This document shows positions 49,473 through 60,095 of a DNA stretch of 64,000 nt, piece by piece (positions within the stretch are counted from its first letter, which is position 1; the number at the start of each line of letters is the position of its first letter). Source of the stretch: Stromatinia cepivora (Eukaryota > Ascomycota > Leotiomycetes > Helotiales > Sclerotiniaceae); assembly GCA_014898415.1 (NCBI GenBank), contig RCTD01000004.1, forward strand, positions 2,293,001-2,357,000, read 5' to 3'. The notes under the pieces are model-generated. The model was not told the origin of the DNA, made no database searches, and saw only the letters and a list, made by a program, of their open reading frames with translations. The position numbers were made by a program, and so were the translations under genes.

Positions 49473-52400
49473 CTACCTCCTCCCCTTACTCCTCTCCCTA
49501 ACCCCCTCCTCCAACCTCCTAACCCCCTTCAACAACCCCATCCCCTTCTCACAATTCGCCTCCAACCAACTCTCCATCTCCTCCCTCATAACCCTCATCC
49601 CCCTAATAACCGGCATTCTTCCACCTTCCTCCCCATCAACATACCCCTGTGGATTAAGTAAAAGATCAAAGACACCTGCCCAAATTTCCGTTTGCCAGTA
49701 TCTCTTCAATCCCTCTTTAATTTTCCATTTGCGTAATCCACCACCACCAATTCCACCAATAGCGTCGCCAGCTCCACCGTTTGGTCTCTCGGCGATGGTA
49801 TCTATATATTTTCCAAAAAGCATCGAATGGATAATACCAGCTAATCCATGGTAATCAATTTGATAAGTCCAGGGTCTCAATTCTCTTATTTCCGCACAAT
49901 CCTGAGGACTTGTTTTCCAATCCGCGATAAATTGTACTTCTGCTTTGAAACATTTCATATCAATGCCTCTTCCGAAATCAATTAGTGAGATCCCCTTTTT
50001 ATTCCAACATCCGCTACCATCCCTCTTATATTTTGGACTCCAGACATCGTCATCTGAAATTGTATCGAAACGCACAAGACAATTGTCTGCTTTGAGATCG
50101 CCATGAAGGATTCCTTTGGAATGGAGGGCTTCGATGGTACGAAAGAGTTCAATGGTAAAGAACATGACGAGGAGTTCGTCCATGACACCTCCGGGTGATT
50201 TTGCGTCTGCACGGGAGATGTTGATAATGTCTAAAAGAGTACCCTGATCTCTGTATTCCTCTATTAGGTAGCATTCATCTCTGTAAAGATGCATTTCATA
50301 TGCATCAACGATACTTTCTGCTGGACGAGAAACTCCAAGTCTTCGTTTTGCTTGACGCATGATGTAGAATTCCCATGCACTTGGCGGATCTTCCATTTTG
50401 AGTGCTTCTAATGATTTGCGATTGAAATGATCGAAAGCTCCTTTACCCATTACTGCTGGGGTGTCATTCTCGTCCTGCTCGCCGTTGTTGGTTTCGCTTT
50501 CGAGGAGGAATACAGGAGCAAACGCACCAGCACCAAGCTCTCGCTTTAGTGTATAATGCCTATCTGTACCGGGAAATTCCAGAACTGGGGCTGCAGAAAT
50601 ACTAGTTCTGTCGCTTGTACCTTTTGCTTTTGAGACAGCTTTAGCATACTTCTTCAACTCCGCTGATTGACTTCTTGCTTCGTCATGCTGAAAGAAACCC
50701 TCGTAAGAGCTAAGTGGTGGCTGCAATTTTTCGAAGATTAATTGACGGATACTTTCATCCACTGGATTGCATTGTGAGTCGTGAATGATAGGTCCCTTTG
50801 GTGCGATTTCTTTAGCGAATGCTGTTGAATTCGATAGAGGCTTTTTCTTGCCTAATTGTGGTTGTGGTATTCTATCGGTGGGTTTTGCTTCATTGATAAT
50901 TTCCCTCAACGGACTACTGCCATCATCATCCTGGAACACTTGTATTTTCGATCCACTACCTTTACTCGGACTAGTAGTAGAATTGAAATAATTTTTCTGA
51001 TCTCTAATTGTTGGTAAACCAAGAGATGATTCAGTCCTCTCAACGATCGGAGTCATGAAAGGAAGTCGATTTTGAGAAACTTGAGCAGGATCTCGATATG
51101 GGTGGGTTGGTGGATCATAATCTTCTGGAGGTATTGGAACAAAACTGGTTGTCGAATTAGATGGTCCATCTTCAGATATCGGAGTCACGAGCTCGTCGTT
51201 TTCCTCAACATCACGAGGAATTGCAACCTTAATAGCCTCGAACTCTTCATCTTCTGCATCAGAGAAGGTTGAAGCTCGCGTTTCATCTTCATCATCCACA
51301 TCCGGGACATGCTTTTGAGCTGTAAACTCGGTCCATTCGCTTTCGCTCTTCACATCGGCAGTTTCGTCATCATCACCTGCTTCACTCGTACCATTAAGTC
51401 TTCCAGTCATGGTGCTCTCGCCTCCACTCGTATAATCGCCATCGGTCATATCCCCGTCATCGTCATCACTTTCTTCCTCTTCTTCCTCTTCCTCCTCATC
51501 CGCTACCTTGAGTGGCTGATTAAAGATATCATAAATTTCATCAGTTGCTGCTTTGGTATGAAGAGTCATCGTTTGCTCCTTTGATGATTTTCTCTTGGTC
51601 ATCTTTTTCCCCGTCGGCGAAGAAAGTTTGGCGCTGACTACAAAATATTAGCTTTCAATGTCGCTGGGATCCTTCCCCACGACTCACTTATTTGTGTCTT
51701 ATTGACCTCCTTAACTTTCATTCGCCTATGCTTGGTTTCCTTATTGTGTTCTTTCTTTGCTCCATTCTCATCTAAATATACTGGATCCTTAGGAATAACA
51801 AGTTTCTCCGATCGATTTTCATCTGAGAATACTGGATCCCGAGCAATAACAAGTTTGTCCGGAATATCTCGTGTAATAGTTTCAATACTAACGTTAGAAT
51901 CTTGAGTTGGTTCATTCGACACGGGCTCCTCTGGTGGTATATCCAACTCTGGTTCCCACAACTTATCCAACCATCCACGATGAGCAGCACGTAACTCCTC
52001 AAAACTTAATTCCGTCCCAATTTTATCAGGAGTAGGATACACAGCTTCGAGATTAACAAAAATGCGTTCACTTCTTCCATTTTTTGGATTAATAGTCACT
52101 TGTTGCAATTCTGGATTTGTGATTTGAGGTAATGGTATAGACTGAAATACATAACGCCATAAGTGCCACAAATTAGTCCTATGATCATCAACATATGCAT
52201 AACAAGGGACAAAACAGAAGGAAAAACATACCTCGTCCTTGAAGATTGGTATCTTGGTACTGCTCTTTTTCCCACCGGCTTTCAATGTTTCTCCAACCCA
52301 TGGCTTGGGTTCAATCCTGTTTTCCTTCTTTCTATCTGCCAATGATCCTATACTCTGCCATCCTGCTCCTGGAGATGCGGAGACTGCTGGCGCACCATTC

Positions 52401-53218
52401 TCATCATCCGAGAAAATCTTTAACTTCTGCTTACCACTCTTTGTTGTCGATGAACCACCCACACCCGCAGATGGTCTCGGTGCTTGAGGATCCTCAGGAG
52501 CTGGCGCAACTGCAGCATATGGGTCGATTTTTGCAGCAAGCGCAGGTCGTACTGTAGGCAATGCGGGCGACGAAGGTTCATTACTGCTATCGGGTCTAGC
52601 AGCAAATCTCTCCTGGAACTCTTTGAATTTGCGCAACAAACGTGGTGCCGGTCTAGCCTCCTTATCAATACCCATTTGAAAAACTTCCTCCGCCTGTATC
52701 CATCTGCCAGCACCTTCCAGCCATCCTGCAAATTCTTCGTAGAATAATGCTAATCCTTCACCAATATTATGACGAGCCAAAAAAGCAAATGTTTCGCGTG
52801 GAGTATCGGAGAAAAATCGTACATACTGAAGCCAAAGCTTCAAGTATCGTGGATCATTTTTATATTGTGGAGAATTGAGGAATGTTTTCGTTGCGCGCTC
52901 AAGGAGAGGGGCGAGCTGTGAATTGGGCGTTGCTTGTGCGGAGGGGTATGCATCAAGTGTCCATTTGACGTATCGATCAAAGATATCTAATGGGTCGTCT
53001 GATTCTCCAATATTGACTAATTCTGCTTCATATTCTTCCCTGATCGCATCGTTCAGATTTCTTGTGTCGGATGGTGTAGGTGTTGAGAGGGGTTGCAGAG
53101 GAGAGGGGGAGAATAATTTTGCGAGATTTCGTGCGGATCGTCCTTGTGGTAATGATTGAATATTTTCTTTTTGGTTCTCAATTATATCGAAGTCAATTAG
53201 ATCCCCGGAGGCAGACAT
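49473..53218 (-). CDS. BUB1: Spindle assembly checkpoint kinase BUB1
   Basis: Three exons: 52232-53218, 51688-52141 and 49473-51637 (1,201 residues). The intron 52142-52231 (GTATGT..TTCAG) is 90 bp with no stop; the intron 51638-51687 is GTGAGT..TAG. A KEN box (QKENI, 17-19) opens the protein, then the Mad3/BUB1 TPR-like region (about 55-210, DPLDIFDRYVKWTLDAYPS), a second KEN (298-300) and a GLEBS-like Bub3-binding motif (SFEELRAAHRGWL, about 375-387). Next come a conserved TKAATDEIYDIFNQPLK block, an acidic linker, and the kinase domain from about 841: glycine loop GAGAFAPVF, ALKME, HGDLKADN (992-999), DFG (1034-1036). HGD in place of HRD is normal for BUB1. It acts at kinetochores, phosphorylating histone H2A and holding back anaphase. 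One gene carries both Mad3-like and kinase parts. Confidence 0.95.
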
Positions 53219-53634
53219 GGTGAGATTGTTGAGTTTGTTGGTGGTTGTCGGTCAATATGTTTTTGTCGTAATATTTGGAGTTGTTCTCGCTGATAAGAAA
53301 TTGAAGATGGTAGGGTTGTTTACTTTTTTTGTTTACCCTAGCAACCTCATAATAATGATGTTTTTGTATTATCTCATAAACGTTCAAAGAATGTTTAAAA
53401 GTTTTATAATCGTTTCTTTTTTACAAGAATTATTAATATCTAGATAGTTTTCTTAGGTCTCGTCCACTTTTTAATGAATGTATACAATATAAAGTCTCTG
53501 TTAATCTGACTACCATCATCTGATAATATCCAAATTGTTATTGAGGTGAAGCCGATATTCAAAGAGCTTCATGGAAATTCCAACACATCATTACTCCTTC
53601 ATGGTATCGCCAATCCCAACAGCTAGTTCAATTC
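53219..53634. other. BUB1 upstream region
   Basis: Short intergenic region between the BUB1 start and the 3' end of the next minus-strand gene. It should hold the BUB1 promoter; no clear core element is identified. Confidence 0.5.
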
Positions 53635-54519
53635 TTAATCATATGATCCTGGATTCCTTCTCCGGTAACGCTCCTCACGTCTATGACATTCATCCCAATC
53701 CTCCTCATCTAACACAATTCTCACCCGCGGAGGCTTCCAATTCGAATCATTTTTCGCAGACTTGATAAGCTCAAAACACTGTTCGAGTGACGAGATGATT
53801 TTCGACGGTGTCATATCCCATCTTGACGGATGATCCCGCCATCTTCCTTCAATCGCAAAGTCCGGATGATCAACTAATCGAGGTCCCTGTGCACTATAAC
53901 GATATGTCATATAGTCGACAACCAATGTAAAGGTCTTCAAAAGCGGAAGTTTAGATAGCCAGTCCGCCAGATCTGACCAGCTCCAGGATTGACCATTTTT
54001 GATGCGTGCCTCCCATTCCCATCTTATTGATGCACTCTTCGTTGAGAATGCAAGATGCTGTATGGCTGCCATGCGCTCTTGGAAATGTATATGACCGGAA
54101 ATCAGATTCGGGTTTCCTCTGTTCGCATCATTGCTACTGATTACGGTCCCTGGAGGGTCACTGGGTGGTGGAGGCCGGCTTGGGAGCCAGTATGGAACAT
54201 AAATGATATCCATCGATGGATTCCACCATCCACGAGCGACTTGACCATAAAATTCGTTACCTGGTACATCTTCTCGATTGCCCCAAGATCCTAGACGATA
54301 AAATCGCAATGCCTCTTTTCGTGATTCTTGGCAGACATGTAAAAGTTTTGGCGGAGGGAGATTATGAAAAGAACGAATTTTAGTGATTCTTTCCCACGAT
54401 GCTTTACTGACTCTGAAAGGAAGTATCCTCTCTTCTGTAAAACCATATTTCCAGATTAAACACCGAATCTCGATAGGAAGATCTGAGAACTGCTTAGGTG
54501 GTTCCTTAGCGCTGGACAT
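53635..54519 (-). CDS. 2EXR-domain protein, divergent type
   Basis: The frame is open from 54675, but the second methionine (54519, MSSAKEPPKQF) sits just ahead of the domain and is the more usual start, giving 294 residues. The 2EXR signature FSDLPIEIRCLIWKYGF followed by RILPFRV is at about 11-35. It continues with LPPPKLLHVCQESRKEALRFY, the classical CxESR block of this family, which the other loci in this window lack. The C-terminal part is rich in Trp and charged residues (DEEDWDECHRREERYRRR). It lacks the GLAQIFDG tail, so it belongs to the widespread 2EXR branch rather than to the local subfamily. No known biochemical function. Confidence 0.82.
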   Translation of the reverse strand: MSSAKEPPKQFSDLPIEIRCLIWKYGFTEERILPFRVSKASWERITKIRSFHNLPPPKLLHVCQESRKEALRFYRLGSWGNREDVPGNEFYGQVARGWWNPSMDIIYVPYWLPSRPPPPSDPPGTVISSNDANRGNPNLISGHIHFQERMAAIQHLAFSTKSASIRWEWEARIKNGQSWSWSDLADWLSKLPLLKTFTLVVDYMTYRYSAQGPRLVDHPDFAIEGRWRDHPSRWDMTPSKIISSLEQCFELIKSAKNDSNWKPPRVRIVLDEEDWDECHRREERYRRRNPGSYD

Positions 54520-55791
54520 TTTTAGATATGAATTCGTGAATCCGACTTTAAATACAGCAGATCTGCCTATGCGTTTTATACTCCGTACATGAATAAATGA
54601 ACAAACAGACTTGTAAATTGAAGGACAGAAGTGAGGGGTCAGACAAGTGTGGGTATATTCTTGGTGCGGTCCCATTTAGCGAAAACTAATAAATAACACG
54701 TTTGTATTGGATAGAACCTAGTATAAATCGCCTAATTATATCCAGAAGTCAATGTGTTGATAAACGTACCCCTTATGATAGGTAAAGCAATGAAATTCCA
54801 GAAAATAAGATCTTACATTAACGCAAATTCATACAAACTCCAATTGCAACCATTCCCCAATATTTTCTAAGCCAATAACCCACTCCCTCAAAACCTGCCC
54901 ATCGAAAGCACTCTCTCCTCTCCTCTCCCCATCCCCCCCTCCCACTTCGACCTCCACTCGCCCCCCATTTTTACCGATTCTAAAGCGTCAAGAATATATT
55001 AGTGCTCACCATATCCATTCTATCAATCACCACAAAAACCTTTTCTTTCAGGCGCACCAGATCATTACAGATATGAAGGATACAAGAGTTCCAGACTGTA
55101 TCTCTTGCAGACCTAGATAAGTAGCAACCTTTTTACCCGAAAACCTTCTTTCCTCCGACTACTTTATAATATTAAGCTTTATCCTAAATAATCACCACAA
55201 AAAGATATAAAAGTTTACATGCTCTATAATGTATTGGATTTACATAAACCATTGACATTTAAAAGAAAAAAATGCAAAAAAACAAATACTTTAGTTAGGT
55301 TAGACTAGACAAATCTTGTCGATAAAAATTTACGATTCAGGATTTGGTTCCATTAAAAGTTATTCTTGCTTTTTGCTTTATCAGAGCTATGCTATATGTT
55401 ATCATCGAGCACTAGTGAGCAATCGGACACGAGCGAGTATTAAAGATATGAATTTTGGTGCGCAGCAGCTGTTTACAAAGAACATACCGTGCTGATCATG
55501 AAGAGCGAGGAGAAACTCGATGATTAGAAATTATTGACCAGCTCTCACACAAACAAAATCCAAGAAGCGTTGGAAGTAGATGAAATTCCATTCAAGCCCT
55601 TTTGAACGTTTATGTCATGTTAATCATTATCATCATTAAACCAAACCGAATCAAATGCCAAAAAGCCCCCAATCCAATCCAATCCAACCATAAATCAAAA
55701 TCACCAAAAGCCATGCAAACAAATTCATTCATTTCCTTGATCTCCAGGTCCCGCCCTATCCCATAAAGCTCAAATACACATCAACTCCCAC
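54520..55791. other. Intergenic region with a C-rich patch
   Basis: Promoter side of the 2EXR gene and 3' flank of the cupredoxin gene. A C/T-rich patch lies at about 54890-54970. No gene is seen. Confidence 0.5.
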
Positions 55792-56790
55792 TCATGCCCG
55801 GAAAGATCTCCCCTTAACAGAAGGATACTTATAAGGAGTATGTTCCGCAGCCTTAGAACTTGTCGTATAATAACCAGTCGGAGCCGTCACACCGGGGATA
55901 TATCCAGTTCCAGTAGGAACAACAGTAAAATTACCACTATTCTTAGCTTTTTCTAAGAAAGCATTGAATTTACCAGCTGGGTTAATACCAAGGACCATAC
56001 CACCTTGACAATGGGACTTTGGAGTTGTTTGCGCGCAGTGAAACCAGACTGGTTTATCTGTGTTGACGACGAAATCGCGGGAGATATTGGTTTGGTTGTT
56101 GGGGTTGAATTGATTGAAGCCGGTGTCGAATCCCCCGTTGAAGGTACAGGGGGTGTTGAAACCGGATTGGGTAACCGTGTGGTTTCTGGCAAGGAATTTG
56201 AAACGGATGATATCACCCACATTGGCGTCAATTTGGTTGGGAGAGTAAATATTGAGACCCTTATCACCGACTGTTACATGGTGGACTTTGGCATTGGATT
56301 TACCGGTTTCGGTGCTGTAAGGCGTGGTTGTTGACTGGATGGGAGGAGGAGTGGGAGTATATGTGACGTTTTCTATCGCAGTGACAGTCTCTGTGAAGAG
56401 AAAACCATTGATGATGACAACTTTGATATCAACGATGTTCACATTAATTACAACGTTGTCCTCGTAAGTAGCAACTGTGCAGTGTTTTTTGTTTCCGGTA
56501 CCAGTGGGGTAAACCCAGACTGTTGATTTGCTTTCACCATCATATTTGACAGAAGTCACGGTTCCTTGTGCTGTAGTGACATATTCTGATCTGATGGGGT
56601 GCCCTACTGTAGTTGTGGGGTAGATTGGATCAGTCTGGTAGCCACCGGATCTTCTTTCAGTGGCAGTGACTGTTTCGGTAACGGTAGATGGAGGTGCACC
56701 AGAGTACACGACTGGGACAGTTTCTATGTAAAGCTGTGCGGAGGTAAGAGCCAAAAGGCTGCTGGTGGTGGAAATGCTTGAGAACTTCAT
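55792..56790 (-). CDS. Secreted cupredoxin-like protein
   Basis: A single exon of 332 residues. The N-terminus MKFSSISTTSSLLALTSAQL is a signal peptide with probable cleavage around residue 18. A Ser/Thr/Val-rich stretch follows, then a plastocyanin-like domain at about 167-270: VTVGDKGLNIYSPNQIDANVG, ARNHTVTQSGF, VNTDKPVWFHCAQ, SHCQGGMVLGI. His204, Cys252, His260 and Met265 fit a type-1 copper site (H..C..H..M spacing 8 and 5), as in the fungal extracellular serine-rich cupredoxin family. These proteins are secreted or wall-associated; a role in redox chemistry or surface adaptation is supposed, not shown. Two N-glycosylation sequons (NQT, NIS) lie near 232-236. No GPI signal is evident at the C-terminus. 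Confidence 0.85.
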   Translation of the reverse strand: MKFSSISTTSSLLALTSAQLYIETVPVVYSGAPPSTVTETVTATERRSGGYQTDPIYPTTTVGHPIRSEYVTTAQGTVTSVKYDGESKSTVWVYPTGTGNKKHCTVATYEDNVVINVNIVDIKVVIINGFLFTETVTAIENVTYTPTPPPIQSTTTPYSTETGKSNAKVHHVTVGDKGLNIYSPNQIDANVGDIIRFKFLARNHTVTQSGFNTPCTFNGGFDTGFNQFNPNNQTNISRDFVVNTDKPVWFHCAQTTPKSHCQGGMVLGINPAGKFNAFLEKAKNSGNFTVVPTGTGYIPGVTAPTGYYTTSSKAAEHTPYKYPSVKGRSFRA

Positions 56791-58659
56791 GATGAAATAA
56801 AATTAAAACCAGGTTGTCGAAAAGCGACTGAAAGGTAAAAGTAGAATATAAATTTCGAAGGTCGAAATAAAAGAGAGAAGATCTAATGATTGTTGCAAGG
56901 AAAATAAAAAGAGGAAGATGATGAAGGCAGATAGGAAATTGAATGAGATCCAAAATGAGATGAAGAGTGTAAGAAACTTGAAGGGGCTTCATCTATCTAT
57001 ATAAAGATGTTTCCAAATCGGCGATAATAAGATGATGACGATTTTGCTATTGTAGGGCTGATATCAAAATACATCACCAGCCTCCCGCATAGAAATGTTT
57101 CCGAAGGCTGTGTCACGTACAACGCCATTATTCCCCTTCAAACCAATAAATATTGACCATGAGAAACTTGTTGGTGGCTGTTGGTATCTGATCGCGAAGT
57201 GGAGGTAACATTCCGGTGCGCATCACGTCAGATTGTAAACGGAAACTTTATTTTGAATTACCAACATAAACAACTGCTTAGATGAACATCTCAAAATATC
57301 ACGATTTCCAATTTCAACCGCTCAGCCCCAAGATGGTGTTGGGATGCTCAAAAGTCAGCACTGAGAATAAGTATAAGCTCTCGATAATTGGTCTTCTGTC
57401 AGACAGACTGTGTCATCGACAAAATTCTTTTCGTACGGGCCTATGACTGGCATAATTCAGAGTTCTCGAACAAAATGCCATGAAATTTTGTGGCGTTGCT
57501 GCGACCGAAACTTCGCCGTCAGCTTTTCTCATCATGGGTGTTGAGATCCACGATGCAAACTATGCGCTTCAGCACTCACTGAATGCCATTCATAGGTAAA
57601 TATTAGGATCGGCTCTTCGTATCTTCCTTCACTAAATCCCCTGACTTAGTAAAATGCCGAGATTATTCAAAATGGCATGATCTCGATAAATGCAAGCCGT
57701 TTGCTTCCCCTCGTATACGTCTTAAAACTTCATGTGATTATACAACTCGTTTTTTTGCGTTGGATAGCCGACGTGTCGATTGAACAGGACTATGAACAAC
57801 AGATCGTAACATATTCCTAACTGATATGAGCCGTTATATTGACGACGTAATGGTTAAGTCGTATGCTGACAATGGATGCCCATGTTAACCACCGCGCCCA
57901 ACCCTTCTCAAGTTACAATTGTTTGAACCTCTCAGCTGAATCTCATAAGTATACCATCTTCTAACTGTCGTGATAAGACTCGGAAGAGTTCCTATCTCTG
58001 AATGATTGTTTAGGTGGAGGAGAACCAAAGGTTTGGGATTGAGAAGAAACATGACCTTTAGTGCTCCATTCCTAATTTGTGGACGGATGATTGATCTTCC
58101 GGTGACACTCGGACCATAGCTTAAATTAGCAAGGATTCTAAAATAAGCTCGACTTCTTTTTTTACAATATATATGAATAGCTAGTTCCGCTTCGTTGATA
58201 TCGGACGATAATACTGTTTTTATATCAGGAATAAAGTATACATCCCCCTGACTAATTTCATATATACCATGTATCAAATTTGAAAAGGAACACCCTCGTC
58301 TGATCTGATGACACAAGTTCGCAATCATCAACATCCCTTCTTTCATACCTTACTTGGGGAATACCTCGTGTATTGGTCTTGAATTCACCATCCGATAGAT
58401 CACATCCCGTGCAAACTTTCCTTCCTCTAGTGTCAAGCCTCATAACTAGGGGGTTTCAAAAGTAATTATGAAAAAATAGGTGGCATAAAGGTACAGTACA
58501 AGAATGGGGTAATGTTATTTTTTGACTCTTCTTTCCATTTGTGTTCCTCTTCTTTGCTGTATTGCGCGCTACTTTCCTTCTTTTCTCGTTTCAATTTGTT
58601 TTCATAGGTAAGGAGTGAAGATAGAGGAATTCAAATCTTTTAGAAGCCCTGGGTCGACA
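56791..58659. other. Intergenic region, divergent promoters
   Basis: Separates the secreted cupredoxin gene (minus) from the DUF5672 gene (plus). On the minus strand a TTTATATAG box at about 56996-57004 lies some 210 bp upstream of the cupredoxin ATG and may be its TATA element. A possible small minus-strand gene at 57885-58346 is listed separately with low confidence. Confidence 0.45.
57885..58346 (-). CDS. Hypothetical open frame, weak
   Basis: A 153-codon frame from ATG. Contents such as CHQIRRGCSFSNLIHGIYEI and YGPSVTGRSIIRPQIRNGAL match no family I know. A second frame just upstream (58443-58258, GRKVCTGCDLSDGEF) might be an earlier exon, with a GTAAGG donor, but no splice could be fixed. 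It could equally be chance coding. Confidence 0.2.
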   Translation of the reverse strand: MKEGMLMIANLCHQIRRGCSFSNLIHGIYEISQGDVYFIPDIKTVLSSDINEAELAIHIYCKKRSRAYFRILANLSYGPSVTGRSIIRPQIRNGALKVMFLLNPKPLVLLHLNNHSEIGTLPSLITTVRRWYTYEIQLRGSNNCNLRRVGRGG

Positions 58660-59911
58660 ATGTTAGCTAGGATTACGGGAATGGCATCGTGGAGTTCTGG
58701 AGGTAGAATCATCACAGTTGGAATATTTTTAAGTCTTGTTCTTGTTTACGGGTATGTTTTCAACCTTCTCTCTCCATCTGTAACTGTGTCAAACCTTGTA
58801 AATGAATTATTAACATCTAATCCCATTCCCTTAGATTCGCATATCATCTCAACAATTACGAAGTCTATTTGGATGTCGAAACTCTAAAAGCCGACCCTAT
58901 TACGATTGTCCAAACCAAAACGGTAGAATACACCGTGACACACACCAGTACATCGATCTCTACGAAAACCGAAATTGCATCTCCAACTTCAACTCTCGAT
59001 CCTACAAAGCTCGCATTTATGGTTGAGACTCGCCCATTGCCACATCTACCTCTTCAACTTACACATATGACAAGCGTTATTCCACAAGAATGGACCTTTA
59101 AATTTATGGGCAGCAATACCTCCATCAATTATCTACTTGGCTTCCACCATCTGCAAGATCTAGTAGCCTCGAAGAAACTCACTCTTATTCCTCTTCCTTC
59201 ACATTGGGATGTCTCCAGTCGTGAATCTATATCCCAGATGTTCACCGACCCGGAATTATACAGATCCCTTTCGCCAGCCGAACATCTCCTAGTGTTCCAA
59301 CCCGATTCAATATTTTGCACCAAAGCACCCACTACTCTTAACGATTTCATACAGTACGATTATATCGGAGCACCCTGGTCTGCAAAATCTACTCATGGAG
59401 GAAATGGAGGTCTTTCACTTCGTCGCGTATCATCCATATTGCGAGTATTAGAAAAGGAGAGACGCAAACCTGGAGATGGAGCACTTGAGGACCTATGGCT
59501 TAGTAATGCACTCAATAGATTGGAAGGGAGTAAGATGGCAGATGCGCAAGTGAGCAAAACTTTTAGTGTGGAAAGTGTGTGGGATGAAGCTCCGTTGGGT
59601 TATCATATTGGGTGGTTGGGGGTACATCATGAACAGGTTAGTCATTTTGATGTTCATTCTCCGATCTTCAGCCTCCGGCAGATACGCATATTCTCCCCTT
59701 TAACATTTTGTCATTACATTCCTCTTCCCATCTACCTATCCATCCACCTTTTCCTCAAACCCAAACACAAACAAAAATAACTAACAAGCACCCCCACGAA
59801 CAGATATGGGATAAACCCGACTATGTCTCTCACATAATGAATTACTGTCCCGAAGTAAAAATTATCCTCGGTATGAAAATAGATAATGACAAGCCACAAG
59901 GCGTTTCTTGA
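58660..59911 (+). CDS. DUF5672 glycosyltransferase-like membrane protein
   Basis: Exons 58660-58751, 58835-59636 and 59804-59911 (333 residues). The introns begin GTATGT and GTTAGT and end TTAG and ACAG; the second, 167 bp, has a CTAAC branch site. The upstream in-frame codons to 58615 lack an ATG, so 58660 is taken. One membrane segment at about 16-34 (IITVGIFLSLVLVYG) gives a type II anchor, followed by a Ser/Thr-rich stem. The catalytic-like region has LVVFQPD-type LLVFQPDSIFC (about 182-192), DYIGAPW (about 206-212), GGNGGLSLRR (about 219-228) and an EDLWLS block. These are the DUF5672 signature motifs, a family treated as glycosyltransferases on fold and context. A Golgi location is likely from the topology. 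The substrate is unknown. Confidence 0.85.
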
Positions 59912-60095
59912 TTCTCTCTTCATTTCCTTCATTCCATCCATCCATCTTGTGCTAGTATGTTTGATCTCCGTGTCTATTTCCTTATCTTTGTAATTATAAA
60001 ATATGAATGAATTACGAACAACAAAATAAGGATATAGAATTAGTGGGCATAAAAGAAACAAAGCATAAAAAACCAGCCAAAAGGAAGTAATTAAT

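Noticed and set aside
50089..50118. Loss of the HRD arginine as a sign of an inactive BUB1 kinase
   Set aside because: HGD is the usual form in BUB1 kinases, and DFG and the lysine are present.
52142..52231. Thirty extra residues inside BUB1
   Set aside because: GTATGT and TTTCAG signals and the sense of the flanking sequence mark it as an intron.
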